In this document: positions 8,667 to 15,242 of the stretch, one piece after another
Position numbering within the stretch: position 1 is the first letter of the stretch
Layout: the number at the start of each line of letters is the position of its first letter
Source of the DNA: an uncultured Oscillibacter sp.
GTDB lineage: Bacteria; Bacillota; Clostridia; Oscillospirales; Oscillospiraceae
NCBI GenBank assembly: GCA_934574045.1
Contig: CAKTMK010000030.1
Location: forward strand, 1 to 29,566
DNA: 29,566 nucleotides
Direction of reading: 5' to 3'
Notes under the pieces: model-generated
Told to the model about the DNA's origin: nothing
What the model saw: only the letters and a program-made list of their open reading frames with translations
Database searches by the model: none
Translations under genes and position numbers: made by a program

Positions 8667-9625
8667 GCCCGCAGCCCTCCGTCCGGCGCCAGCTGAAAGC
8701 CGCAGACCTCCATGCCCCGCTCCCGGCGCACGCCGGTCCGCTCAAAGCCCAGCCGCTTCAAAATGCGCACGCTGGCCGGATTTTCTACCGCCGCATCCGC
8801 CAGCACCAGCGCCTGCGGCCGCTGGCGCAGCAGCGCCGCCAGCGCCATACGGGCGCTCAGCATCCCGATCCCCCTGCCCCAGACCTCCGGCAGGAGCTGA
8901 TAGAATAGGCCGAACGTATTCTCCCGCTCCGTCTTCAGGCACCCCGCCGCGCCGCAGAACCGCCCGTCCAGCGTCACGGCGAACACCGTGGGCCGGGGCA
9001 GGGCCGCCTGCGCGGTAAGATACTGCGCCAGCCGCGCCTCCGTCTCGGCGGCGCCGCAGGGGGAGGCGATGGCCGTATAACGGATCACGCGCTCGTCGCC
9101 CCACAGCGCAGCAAGGCCCTCCCGGTGCGCCGCGGTCAGCGGCTCCAGCGAAAGATTCGCCGGCAGCGGCCTGCCGTCCAGCGCGGCCTCCGCCAGCCGC
9201 TCGCCCTCGTAGCGCAGCTTGAGGGAAAAGAAGGGCGCGTTCGTCTCCAGCAGGTCCAGAAAAATGCGGTCCCCCTGCCACAGCGGCAGCTCCCGCAGGC
9301 GGCTCTTTTCGATCCACGCAAGGTCCCCCTCGTCGCAGGCCGTCTGCTTCCCCGTCCAGCTGTGGGCGGTGAACAGGTGCATATACTCGCCCTCCCACGT
9401 GTCGGACAGGAAGGTGACCAGCCCCCGGTAGCGCCAGCCGGTGAGCGTCAGGCCCGTCTCCTCCCGCGTCTCCCGCAGGATGCACTCCTCCGGCGTCTCG
9501 CCCTCCAGAAATTTTCCGCCCACACCGATCCATTTGTCGTGGTTCAGGTCGTTTTTCTTTTTCACCCGATGGAGCATGAGATACTGGTCGCCCCGCTCCA
9601 GATAGCATAGCGTCGTGTTCAGCAT
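8663..9625 (-). CDS. NUDIX hydrolase - GNAT acetyltransferase fusion
   Basis: Two enzymes are joined in one 320-aa chain. Residues 1-155 are a MutT-like NUDIX domain with a full Nudix box at 37-59 (G-x5-E-x7-REtrEE-TGL). It begins MLNTTLCYLERGDQYLMLHR as in 8-oxo-dGTP-type hydrolases. Residues 160-312 are a GNAT N-acetyltransferase of the RimJ/RimL type: LSLEPLTAAHREGLAALWGDERVIRYT at the start, the acetyl-CoA loop in LLPEVWGRGIGMLSARMALAAL, and ENPASVRILKRLGFERTGVRRE near the end. The first half likely hydrolyses a nucleotide diphosphate linkage; the second likely acetylates an amine, with targets unknown. The ATG at 9625 follows GGAGG at 5 nt. It is first in a coupled operon behind a good promoter. 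Confidence 0.92.
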   Translation of the reverse strand: MLNTTLCYLERGDQYLMLHRVKKKNDLNHDKWIGVGGKFLEGETPEECILRETREETGLTLTGWRYRGLVTFLSDTWEGEYMHLFTAHSWTGKQTACDEGDLAWIEKSRLRELPLWQGDRIFLDLLETNAPFFSLKLRYEGERLAEAALDGRPLPANLSLEPLTAAHREGLAALWGDERVIRYTAIASPCGAAETEARLAQYLTAQAALPRPTVFAVTLDGRFCGAAGCLKTERENTFGLFYQLLPEVWGRGIGMLSARMALAALLRQRPQALVLADAAVENPASVRILKRLGFERTGVRRERGMEVCGFQLAPDGGLRA

Positions 9626-9699
9626 ACGTTCCTCCGCGCCGTTTTTCCGGCTCCCGCGGGACCCGGCCCGCCGGAGGCGCTCCGGCGGCGTTTTCTCCC

Positions 9700-9727
9700 A
9701 TTATATCCGATCCGCCGGAAATAGCAA
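9700..9727 (-). promoter_or_regulatory. Promoter of the NUDIX-DUF3783-DUF523 operon
   Basis: TTGCTA (9722-9727), 16-nt spacer, TATAAT (9700-9705) on the minus strand. The short leader contains a 9-bp GC hairpin around 9670-9690 without a T-run. The -35 abuts the terminator of the upstream permease gene. Confidence 0.78.
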
Positions 9728-9769
9728 GCGCGGGCGGAACGCCCCGCCTTGGGGGCGCTCCGTCCGCGC
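9728..9769 (-). terminator. Likely terminator of the APC permease gene
   Basis: A long, nearly perfect stem pairs 9728-9745 with 9752-9769 (one A-C mismatch, one G-U), lying 19 bp beyond the permease stop. The following minus-strand sequence is only moderately T-rich (CTTGCTATTT), so strength is uncertain. Confidence 0.6.
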
Positions 9770-9787
9770 GGAAGGTCCATTCTCTAT

Positions 9788-11137
9788 TCAGGCCCGCTTC
9801 CGGTAGAAGCAGTTGCCGGCCACCATGAAAACGGCGTAGACGATCAGGTAGTAAAACACCTTGATGCCGTATCCGGCAATGGCGGCGTACACCATGAAAA
9901 AGCAGCCGCACAGCGCCAGCGCCGGCATGAAAAAGCGCTTGAAGCCGTTCAGGTCCCGCGCCTTGCGCATGAACTGGACGAACATGACCACGTACATGCC
10001 GTACAGCGTGATGATTGGCAGCTCCGACGAGTCGAAGCAGAAGGGGCCGAACCAGCCGGAGGTCAGGTTCGCGCCGTAAAAATACAGCAGCCAGAACGCG
10101 GCGAACAGCAGCGAGAGCGCAGCGGAGCTTCCGGGCATATTGGTGGCGGGGTCCACCTTGTCCAGCATCTCCGATCTGGGACCCTGTCCCCGGGCGGCGA
10201 TGGCGTAAAAGCTGCGGCAGTTGGAGAGCATCAGGCCGTTGAGCGTTCCCAAGCAGGAGATCACGATCAGCACGAACACGCCCGTTCCGGCGGCGCGGCC
10301 GAACACACGCTGGAACGCCATCTTAGCCGCGGTCTCGCCGCTGGCCATCAGCTCCTGCGTGGTCACCGCGCCGTTCAGGCCGATATAATACAGGATATAG
10401 GTCGCCACCACGATGAACGACCCCATCACCAGCGCCCGGGGCAGGTTCTTCTTGGCGTCCTTCAACTCGGCGTTGATGGACGTGGCGAGGATCCAGCCCT
10501 CATAGGCGAACGCCACCGCCACGGATGCCTGCATCAGTCCCGTCCCGGCGGAGACGGAGGCGGCGGATGCCGTGGCAAAGTTCTCCTCCAGCCGGCCGTT
10601 GGTCAGGCCCATGACCGTTCCCACCGCCGCCATGAGCACCAGCGGGATCATCTTGATGACCGTGGCGGACACCTGAAAGCGGCCCGCAAGGCGGGGCGAG
10701 AGGGTGTTGAGCACATAGTCCGCGCAGAGGAAGAAGCAGGCCAGCACCATGCAGGACCCGCCCGTGATGTCCCAGCCCACCAGAACGGAAAAATACCGCG
10801 CCGACACCCACGCCAGCACACTGGTCAGCGTGGGCGTGTAGATGGAGGCCATGAACCAGCCCACCAGATAGGCGTACCGGTCGCCCACCGTGGCCTCGGC
10901 ATAGTCCACAAGGCCGTTGACCTTGCCGTAGCGGGTGGCCATGGTGGCAAACACATAGGAGCACACGATCATGATCGCGCCCACGATCAGCCACGCCAGA
11001 ATGCCCAGCGGCATATTGCCGCCGGTCTGCACCAGCACGGATTCCGCCTTGAAAAACACGCCCGACCCGATCACGATGCCCACCACCATACAGATGGCCG
11101 TGGGCAGGCCGTATTTCTTCTCTAACTCGTTTCCCAT
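9788..11137 (-). CDS. APC-family amino acid permease
   Basis: This membrane transporter of 449 aa has about 12 hydrophobic spans, typical of the amino acid-polyamine-organocation superfamily. The N-terminal helix carries the family signature YGLPTAICMVVGIVIGSGVFF (substrate-site GSG motif). VAFAYEGWILATSINAELKDAKKNLPRAL (about 205-235) matches the conserved helix 6 and following loop of LAT/SteT-type exchangers. Amino-acid exchange or proton symport is likely; the specific substrate cannot be read from sequence. The ATG at 11137 follows GAGGAG at 5 nt. It has its own strong promoter and a terminator-like stem behind it, so it is monocistronic. Confidence 0.92.
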   Translation of the reverse strand: MGNELEKKYGLPTAICMVVGIVIGSGVFFKAESVLVQTGGNMPLGILAWLIVGAIMIVCSYVFATMATRYGKVNGLVDYAEATVGDRYAYLVGWFMASIYTPTLTSVLAWVSARYFSVLVGWDITGGSCMVLACFFLCADYVLNTLSPRLAGRFQVSATVIKMIPLVLMAAVGTVMGLTNGRLEENFATASAASVSAGTGLMQASVAVAFAYEGWILATSINAELKDAKKNLPRALVMGSFIVVATYILYYIGLNGAVTTQELMASGETAAKMAFQRVFGRAAGTGVFVLIVISCLGTLNGLMLSNCRSFYAIAARGQGPRSEMLDKVDPATNMPGSSAALSLLFAAFWLLYFYGANLTSGWFGPFCFDSSELPIITLYGMYVVMFVQFMRKARDLNGFKRFFMPALALCGCFFMVYAAIAGYGIKVFYYLIVYAVFMVAGNCFYRKRA

Positions 11138-11195
11138 CTTTTCTCCTCACTTGCTCGCTGTAAAGAATTGCACTCCTGCACAACATACTTTTTCG

Positions 11196-11224
11196 ATTCT
11201 AGCACATTTTTGTACAGTTTGCAA
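11196..11224 (-). promoter_or_regulatory. Promoter of the APC permease
   Basis: TTGCAA (11219-11224), exactly 17 nt, TAGAAT (11196-11201) on the minus strand, with a leader of about 50 nt too short for a riboswitch. Between this site and the mreB terminator (11225-11409) I see only GC-rich sequence without a supported gene. Confidence 0.85.
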
Positions 11225-11409
11225 GGATAAATTCCATATTTTGAAATTTTTTGCCCCTGCGCCGCCGCAGCCGCCTGCCCATGGCGGCACGGCTCCGCTC
11301 CGGGAAACGACGGATGGGAAGCCGCCGCCATGCCGGGGCGCTCCTGCTCGGAAAGACGTGGGTGCGGAAACAACGCTGCCCCCTGCGCGTCCTCCGAGAC
11401 AAACACGCG

Positions 11410-11446
11410 AAAAACCGCCCTCCGCGCCGAAAGCGCGGAGGGCGGT
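11410..11446 (-). terminator. Terminator of mreB
   Basis: A 13-bp perfect stem (11415-11427 with 11433-11445) with a CGAAA loop (TTTCG on the transcript strand) is followed on the minus strand by TTTTT (11414-11410). It lies about 20 bp after the mreB stop. Confidence 0.9.
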
Positions 11447-11466
11447 CCGTTTCAGTCCGGCTTTAT

Positions 11467-12486
11467 TCAGTTCATCTGGCGGCGGCGGCTGAGGTTCTGG
11501 GTGCCGTCCTGCATGCTGTTGAGCGCGTCCAGGCTCTTGCCCGTGCCCAGCGCCACGCAGGAGATGGCGTCCTCCGCCACCACGGTGTGGATGCCCGTCC
11601 GGGCGGCCACCAGCTTGTCAAAGCCGGAGACCAGACTCCCGCCGCCGGTCATGACGATGCCGTTGGTGGAAATGTCCGCCACCAGCTCCGGCGGTGTCCG
11701 CTCCAGAACGGAGTGGATGGCCTCCATGATGCGCTCCACCGGCTCCTCAAAGGCGTCCATCATCTCCGTGGAGCTGACGGTGATGACCTTGGGCAGACCC
11801 GTAAGCAGGCAGCGGCCCTTCACGTCCAGCGTCTCCTCCTCGTCCTTGGGGAACACGCAGCCGATCTTGATCTTCATGTCCTCGGCGGTCCGCTCGCCCA
11901 CCAGCAGGTTGTGCTTGCGGCGCATATACTTGACCACGGCCTCGTTGAGCTGATCGCCGGCCACCTTGATGGACGCGGACTCCACCACGCCGCTCAGGGA
12001 GATCACGGCGATGTCGGCGGTGCCGCCGCCGATGTCCACCACCATGTGGCCGTCCGGCTTGGCAATGTCGATGCCCGCGCCGATGGCCGCGGCCACCGGC
12101 TCCTCGATCAGATACACCTTGCGCGCGCCGGCCTGAATGCCCGCGTCGATCACGGCGCGCTCCTCCACCTCCGTGATGCCGGAAGGGATGCAGATGATGA
12201 CCCGGGGCTTGAAGAACGAGAAGCCCGCCACCTTGCGGATGAACTCCCGCAGCATCCGCTCCGTCATGTCATAGTCGGAAATGACGCCCTCCCGCAGAGG
12301 ACGGATGGCGATGATGTTCCCGGGCGTGCGGCCCAGCATGGCCTGCGCCTCGGCGCCCACCTGAAGGAGCTTGCCCGTATTCTTGTCCAGCGCCACCACG
12401 CTGGGCTCGTTCAAAACGATGCCCTTGCCCTTTACATATACCAGAACGGAAGCGGTACCCAGATCGATACCGATGTCTTTTGCCAT
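11467..12486 (-). CDS. mreB: Rod shape-determining protein MreB (actin-like)
   Basis: MreB polymerises along the inner membrane and guides peptidoglycan synthesis. The actin-fold ATP site is clear: phosphate-1 DIGIDLGTASVLVYVKGKGI (residues 4-23), connect-1/phosphate-2 region with HMVVDIGGGTADIAVISL (around 156-173), adenosine motif GIVMTGGGSLVSG (around 285). The LNEPSVVA and PSGITEVEERA motifs are also typical. The length of 339 aa is normal. The frame starts with a GTG at 12501, but GGAGG is best placed (8 nt) for the ATG at 12486. It stands alone with its own promoter and terminator and without mreC/mreD, so it may be an Mbl/MreBH-type paralogue. The C-terminus has a polar tail (LSRRRQMN). 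Confidence 0.95.
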   Translation of the reverse strand: MAKDIGIDLGTASVLVYVKGKGIVLNEPSVVALDKNTGKLLQVGAEAQAMLGRTPGNIIAIRPLREGVISDYDMTERMLREFIRKVAGFSFFKPRVIICIPSGITEVEERAVIDAGIQAGARKVYLIEEPVAAAIGAGIDIAKPDGHMVVDIGGGTADIAVISLSGVVESASIKVAGDQLNEAVVKYMRRKHNLLVGERTAEDMKIKIGCVFPKDEEETLDVKGRCLLTGLPKVITVSSTEMMDAFEEPVERIMEAIHSVLERTPPELVADISTNGIVMTGGGSLVSGFDKLVAARTGIHTVVAEDAISCVALGTGKSLDALNSMQDGTQNLSRRRQMN

Positions 12487-12583
12487 GGCCATAGCCTCCA
12501 CCTCATGCTCTTTCTATCGTATTTTCTGCCGGTTTTCCGAAATTATGAAAAGCGGCCCGAGCCGCATATGCTCATACGGATAT

Positions 12584-12612
12584 ATTATATCGGCCCCGGC
12601 TGTGGATTGCAA
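12584..12612 (-). promoter_or_regulatory. Promoter of mreB
   Basis: TTGCAA (12607-12612), 17-nt spacer, perfect TATAAT (12584-12589). The roughly 90-nt leader contains a 5-bp GC stem (12552-12556 with 12561-12565) followed by TTTT on the minus strand. This could be a weak attenuator or a remnant comF terminator. Confidence 0.88.
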
Positions 12613-12639
12613 GCCCTCCCGCGGAAAAACCGCCGGAAA

Positions 12640-13314
12640 CTACGCCGTTTCCGGCCCGTCCTTTTCCCCGCGGGTCAGCGCCGCCGCCGCGCAGACCACG
12701 TCCGCCGCTCCGCCGTCTTTCAGCGTGCGGACGCACTCCGTCAGCGTTGCGCCGGTGGTGCAGATATCGTCGATGAGCAGGATGCGCCGTCCCCGCACCC
12801 GCGCGCCCGGCGCGAGGTCATAAACGCCCAGCACGTTGGCCCGCCGGGCGGCGGCGCCGTCCAGACCGGACTGGGCAGGGTTGTCCAGCCGCTTGACGAG
12901 CATCGCCTCCGGCTCCGTGTCCCACCGGCGGCAGGCCGACTCCGCCAGCAGCCGCGCCTGATCGTAGCCCCTCTGGCGCAGCCGCTTCGGCCCCACCGGG
13001 ACCCACGTCACCGCGTCGAACGCGCCGCACCACCGCTCCGCGGCGCACTGGGCGATCAGCCCGCCCAGCGAACGGGCCAGATGGGACGCGCCGTGGAATT
13101 TCAGGCGCAGCAGCGCGTCCCGCACCGTGCCCTCGTAGAAAAGCGGCGCGGCGCAGGAAAGGCCGTCCGGCCCCGTGCGCAGACCGGTCTCCTCCCCGGT
13201 CCACGGCAGCGTCTCCCGGCATTTGGGACAGACCTCCTCCCGGTCCAGCACGCGGCGGCAGAAGGGGCACTTGGGCGGGAACAGCAGGTCCAGTGCCGTG
13301 TCCAGCAGCTTCAT
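12640..13314 (-). CDS. comF: ComF family protein (phosphoribosyltransferase-like)
   Basis: ComF proteins act in DNA uptake during competence, with ComFA and the membrane channel, and also occur outside competent species. The 224-aa protein has an N-terminal zinc ribbon (C16, C19, C29, C32) and a C-terminal type I PRTase domain with the PRPP-binding motif ILLIDDICTTGAT (178-190) and the upstream VTWVPVGPKRLRQRGYDQARLLAE segment. The open frame extends to 13470, but the ATG at 13314 overlaps the stop of the regulator gene before it (ATGA) and gives the canonical start MKLLDTALDLLFPPKCPFC. Translation is thus coupled to an XRE-type regulator, an uncommon partner. Confidence 0.92.
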   Translation of the reverse strand: MKLLDTALDLLFPPKCPFCRRVLDREEVCPKCRETLPWTGEETGLRTGPDGLSCAAPLFYEGTVRDALLRLKFHGASHLARSLGGLIAQCAAERWCGAFDAVTWVPVGPKRLRQRGYDQARLLAESACRRWDTEPEAMLVKRLDNPAQSGLDGAAARRANVLGVYDLAPGARVRGRRILLIDDICTTGATLTECVRTLKDGGAADVVCAAAALTRGEKDGPETA

Positions 13315-13403
13315 TTTGCCCGCCGCCCCCGGGGGTAGGGCGTCGGCTCGTCCGTCAGCCCCACCAGATAGTCCACGCTCACACCGTAATACTCCGCGAG
13401 ACG
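13301..13403 (-). repeat. 103-bp direct repeat, copy A (comF start and end of XRE gene)
   Basis: Identical to copy B at 13573-13675 except for one base in the GC run (CGCCC versus CGTCC). It spans the first five codons of comF and the last 29-30 codons of the first XRE gene. The offset is 272 bp. Confidence 0.95.
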
Positions 13404-13586
13404 AAGCGCCAGCCGCAACGGCAGCTCCCGCTCTCCCCGCTCGTATTTGGAGTACAGGGACTGGTCGCAAAGCAGATCTTGCGCGACCGTTCCTTGAGAA
13501 AGGTCCCGGTCTTCCCGCAAATCTCTGATCCTCAAATTCATATTAATCACCAACGCGATTCCACTGTCTCTTTCCAGCAGCTTCAT
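13311..13586 (-). CDS. XRE-type helix-turn-helix regulator, copy 1
   Basis: This small Cro/C1-type DNA-binding protein (91 aa) carries the HTH core IRDLREDRDLSQGTVAQDLLCDQSLYSKYERGERELPLRLALRLAEYY (about 20-67). The C-terminal 29 residues are identical to those of the upstream paralogue, yet the HTH half is clearly different. The start at 13586 overlaps the upstream stop (ATGA) and its first codons, MKLLE, copy the start of comF. The more usual XRE start would be Met16 (13541), with a weak GGTGA upstream. It is coupled to comF downstream. The target operator is probably the palindromes at 13858-13900 (inference). Confidence 0.85.
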   Translation of the reverse strand: MKLLERDSGIALVINMNLRIRDLREDRDLSQGTVAQDLLCDQSLYSKYERGERELPLRLALRLAEYYGVSVDYLVGLTDEPTPYPRGRRAK

Positions 13587-13675
13587 TTTGCCCGCCGTCC
13601 CCGGGGGTAGGGCGTCGGCTCGTCCGTCAGCCCCACCAGATAGTCCACGCTCACACCGTAATACTCCGCGAGACG
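13573..13675 (-). repeat. 103-bp direct repeat, copy B (end of second XRE gene)
   Basis: Partner of copy A (13301-13403) with one mismatch. It covers the last 29-30 codons of the upstream XRE gene and the start of the next. Outside the tract the two genes diverge strongly at nucleotide level, which points to recent duplication or gene conversion limited to this block. Confidence 0.95.
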
Positions 13676-13837
13676 GATGACCACGTCCAGCGGATAGTTC
13701 AGCACGCCGATCTCATACTGCGAATAGGTATTCTGCCGGACGTGCAGCATCTGCGCCACCGTCTCCTGCGTCAGCCCCCGGTCGATGCGCAGGCTGCGGA
13801 TGCGCTCATATTTCAGGATCTCCGTTCGCACTTCCAT
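13583..13837 (-). CDS. XRE-type helix-turn-helix regulator, copy 2
   Basis: This 84-aa Cro/C1-type regulator carries the HTH core IRSLRIDRGLTQETVAQMLHVRQNTYSQYEIGVLNYPLDVVIRLAEYYGVSVDYL (about 13-66), followed by the LVGLTDEPTPYPRGRRAK tail shared with copy 1. ATG at 13837 or GTG at 13840 could start it; the ribosome binding site (AGGTG) is weak. It is first in the XRE-XRE-comF operon and sits just downstream of two operator-like palindromes overlapping its promoter, so autoregulation is likely. Confidence 0.88.
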   Translation of the reverse strand: MEVRTEILKYERIRSLRIDRGLTQETVAQMLHVRQNTYSQYEIGVLNYPLDVVIRLAEYYGVSVDYLVGLTDEPTPYPRGRRAK

Positions 13838-13857
13838 CACCTAAGCGGAAGTATAGG

Positions 13858-13900
13858 TATCTTAAATCAAGATATCCGTCAATTATCTTGAAATCAGATA
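13858..13900 (-). promoter_or_regulatory. Paired 17-bp operator palindromes with promoter of the XRE-comF operon
   Basis: Two related inverted repeats, TATCTTAAATCAAGATA (13858-13874) and TATCTTGAAATCAGATA (13884-13900), are spaced 26 bp start to start. On the minus strand a -35 TTGACG (13877-13882) sits exactly between them, and a weak TACCTA lies 17 nt further, overlapping the proximal palindrome edge. The block is strikingly AT-rich. It fits a Cro/C1-type operator pair controlling the XRE genes. Confidence 0.65.
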
Positions 13901-13910
13901 TACGAAGGGG

Positions 13911-13930
13911 CGCGGAGCCGGCTCTCCGCG
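13911..13930 (-). terminator. Weak terminator-like hairpin after ylbJ
   Basis: A 7-bp stem (13911-13917 with 13924-13930) lies directly behind the ylbJ stop. Only CCCCTTCGTAT follows on the minus strand, so termination would be weak. Confidence 0.4.
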
Positions 13931-13934
13931 TCCC

Positions 13935-14843
13935 TCAGCCCATCACGTATCCGGCGGTGGCCAGCGCCAGCGCCGCGGAGATGCCCGCCTGCACCGCCTT
14001 GCCCAGCACGCAGGCCCGGGCGGAAAGGCCGCTGTCCGCCAGCACCGCCAGCGTCTGAAATAGGACGGACACGCCGCCCCAGCCCGCCAGTGCCGCCGCC
14101 AGCACATAGCCGCCGGGGCCGCCCGTCAGCAGCGGGACGGCGGAAAACAGCTCCAGCGTCCCCACGGCCGCCGCGCCGCCAAGGCCGGAAAGCCCCCGCA
14201 GCGGCCGGGCCAGCACGTAAAACACCGTCACGAACGCGCAGATGCGCAGAACGGAATCCAGCGCGCCGCGCACCGCGTCCACGAACGCCTGCACCAGCGG
14301 GACGGTCCGCACCGGCACGGGCCGCCGCGGCTCCGTCCGCCCGCCGGAGCCGCGGCGGAACAAAATGCCCGTCAAAAGCGCGGAGAGCACATGGACCAGC
14401 CACAGCCACACGCCCACCCGGACGCTGCCGAACACGCCCGCGCCCAGCACGCTGATGAGGAACGCGGGGTTGGCCGTGTTGCAGAACGTCAGCAGCCGCT
14501 CGGCCTCCCCCTTGGTGACGCTCCCCTCCCGGTAAAGCTCCGCCGCCGTCCGCGCCCCGATGGGATACCCGCCCACAAGGCCCAGGATCAGCGCCGCCGC
14601 CCCCGCGCCGTCCACCCGGAACAGGGGCCACATCAGAAATTCCAGCCGGGGCGCCAGCACCTCACCCACCCCCAGCGACACCAGCAGTGAGCTGGCCGCG
14701 AGAAAAAGAAACTGCGAGGGGATCACCGTCCCGCCGCACAGGGCCAGCGCCTCGGCCACGCCCCGGCGGACTCCCTCCGCGTCCGCCAGCAGCGCCGCCA
14801 GCCCGAGCGCCGCCAGAAGACACAGCACCGTTTTCCGTTTCAA
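13935..14843 (-). CDS. ylbJ: Sporulation integral membrane protein YlbJ
   Basis: YlbJ is a multi-pass membrane protein needed for spore cortex formation in Bacillus; it belongs to the nucleoside-recognition (Gate) domain group. The sequence shows the signature loops LGLVGGYPIGARTAAELYREG and LLTFCNTANPAFLISVLGAGVFGS, plus a second Gate half with VDAVRGALDSVLRICAFVTVFYVL and LLTGGPGGYVLAAALAGWGG. About eight membrane spans are predicted. The frame is open to 15683 on the minus strand, far into yqfD, which is an artefact of GC-rich shadow coding. A TTG at 14843 with GAGGGG about 8 nt upstream gives MKRKTVLCLLAALGLAALL, a natural first helix, and 302 aa. It is divergent from yqfC. Confidence 0.88.
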   Translation of the reverse strand: MKRKTVLCLLAALGLAALLADAEGVRRGVAEALALCGGTVIPSQFLFLAASSLLVSLGVGEVLAPRLEFLMWPLFRVDGAGAAALILGLVGGYPIGARTAAELYREGSVTKGEAERLLTFCNTANPAFLISVLGAGVFGSVRVGVWLWLVHVLSALLTGILFRRGSGGRTEPRRPVPVRTVPLVQAFVDAVRGALDSVLRICAFVTVFYVLARPLRGLSGLGGAAAVGTLELFSAVPLLTGGPGGYVLAAALAGWGGVSVLFQTLAVLADSGLSARACVLGKAVQAGISAALALATAGYVMG

Positions 14844-14864
14844 CCCACCGCCCCCTCGCCGCAG

Positions 14865-14891
14865 TCTATGCGGCCGGGCGGGCCGCATAGA
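14865..14891. repeat. 11-bp perfect inverted repeat between ylbJ and yqfC
   Basis: TCTATGCGGCC (14865-14875) and its complement (14881-14891) flank a 5-nt spacer in the divergent intergenic region. No T-run follows in either direction. It could be an operator shared by the divergent sporulation genes or a leader hairpin. Confidence 0.7.
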
Positions 14892-14948
14892 CCTGCGCGG
14901 CAGGCAAGTTTTTCCCTCCCGGCTCATATGCTTCGGCGAGGTGAGACG

Positions 14949-15242
14949 ATGGGAAAACGCAAGCGGCGCGACACCCCGCTGACCGAGCTGGCGGAGCTGT
15001 TCGACCTGCCGGGGGACGTGGTGGCGGGGCTGTGCCATCTGGAAATGACGGGCGACCGGCGGCTGTTTCTGGAGCATCACAGCGGCATTCTCGCTTACAG
15101 CGACCGGGCCATCGACGTGAACACGCCGGGGGGCGTCCTGCGCGTGTCCGGCCGGGGACTGACGCTGGAGGCCATGACCGGCGAGGAGCTGCGGATCGGC
15201 GGGATCATCGACAGAGTGGAGTGGGTGAGAGACGATGCTTGA
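14949..15242 (+). CDS. yqfC: Sporulation protein YqfC
   Basis: This is a 97-aa YabP/YqfC family protein, made in the mother cell under sigma-E in Bacillus and needed for efficient sporulation. Motifs include LTELAELFDLPGDVVAGLCHLEMTGDRRLFLEHHSGILAYSD and the closing GEELRIGGIIDRVEW. The frame is open to 14868, but the ATG at 14949 has GAGGTGA about 4 nt upstream and gives the usual basic start MGKRKRRD. It overlaps yqfD by 8 bp, the conserved partner order. No convincing sporulation promoter was identified upstream. Confidence 0.9.
   Translation: MGKRKRRDTPLTELAELFDLPGDVVAGLCHLEMTGDRRLFLEHHSGILAYSDRAIDVNTPGGVLRVSGRGLTLEAMTGEELRIGGIIDRVEWVRDDA

Noticed and set aside
11225..11409. Small gene between the APC permease promoter and the mreB terminator
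   Set aside because: Open frames there have no plausible ribosome binding site and Arg/Pro-rich shadow composition.
14925..14932. CATATGCT before yqfC as a sigma-E -10 box
   Set aside because: The implied transcript start falls inside the ribosome binding site and no matching -35 is seen at the right distance.
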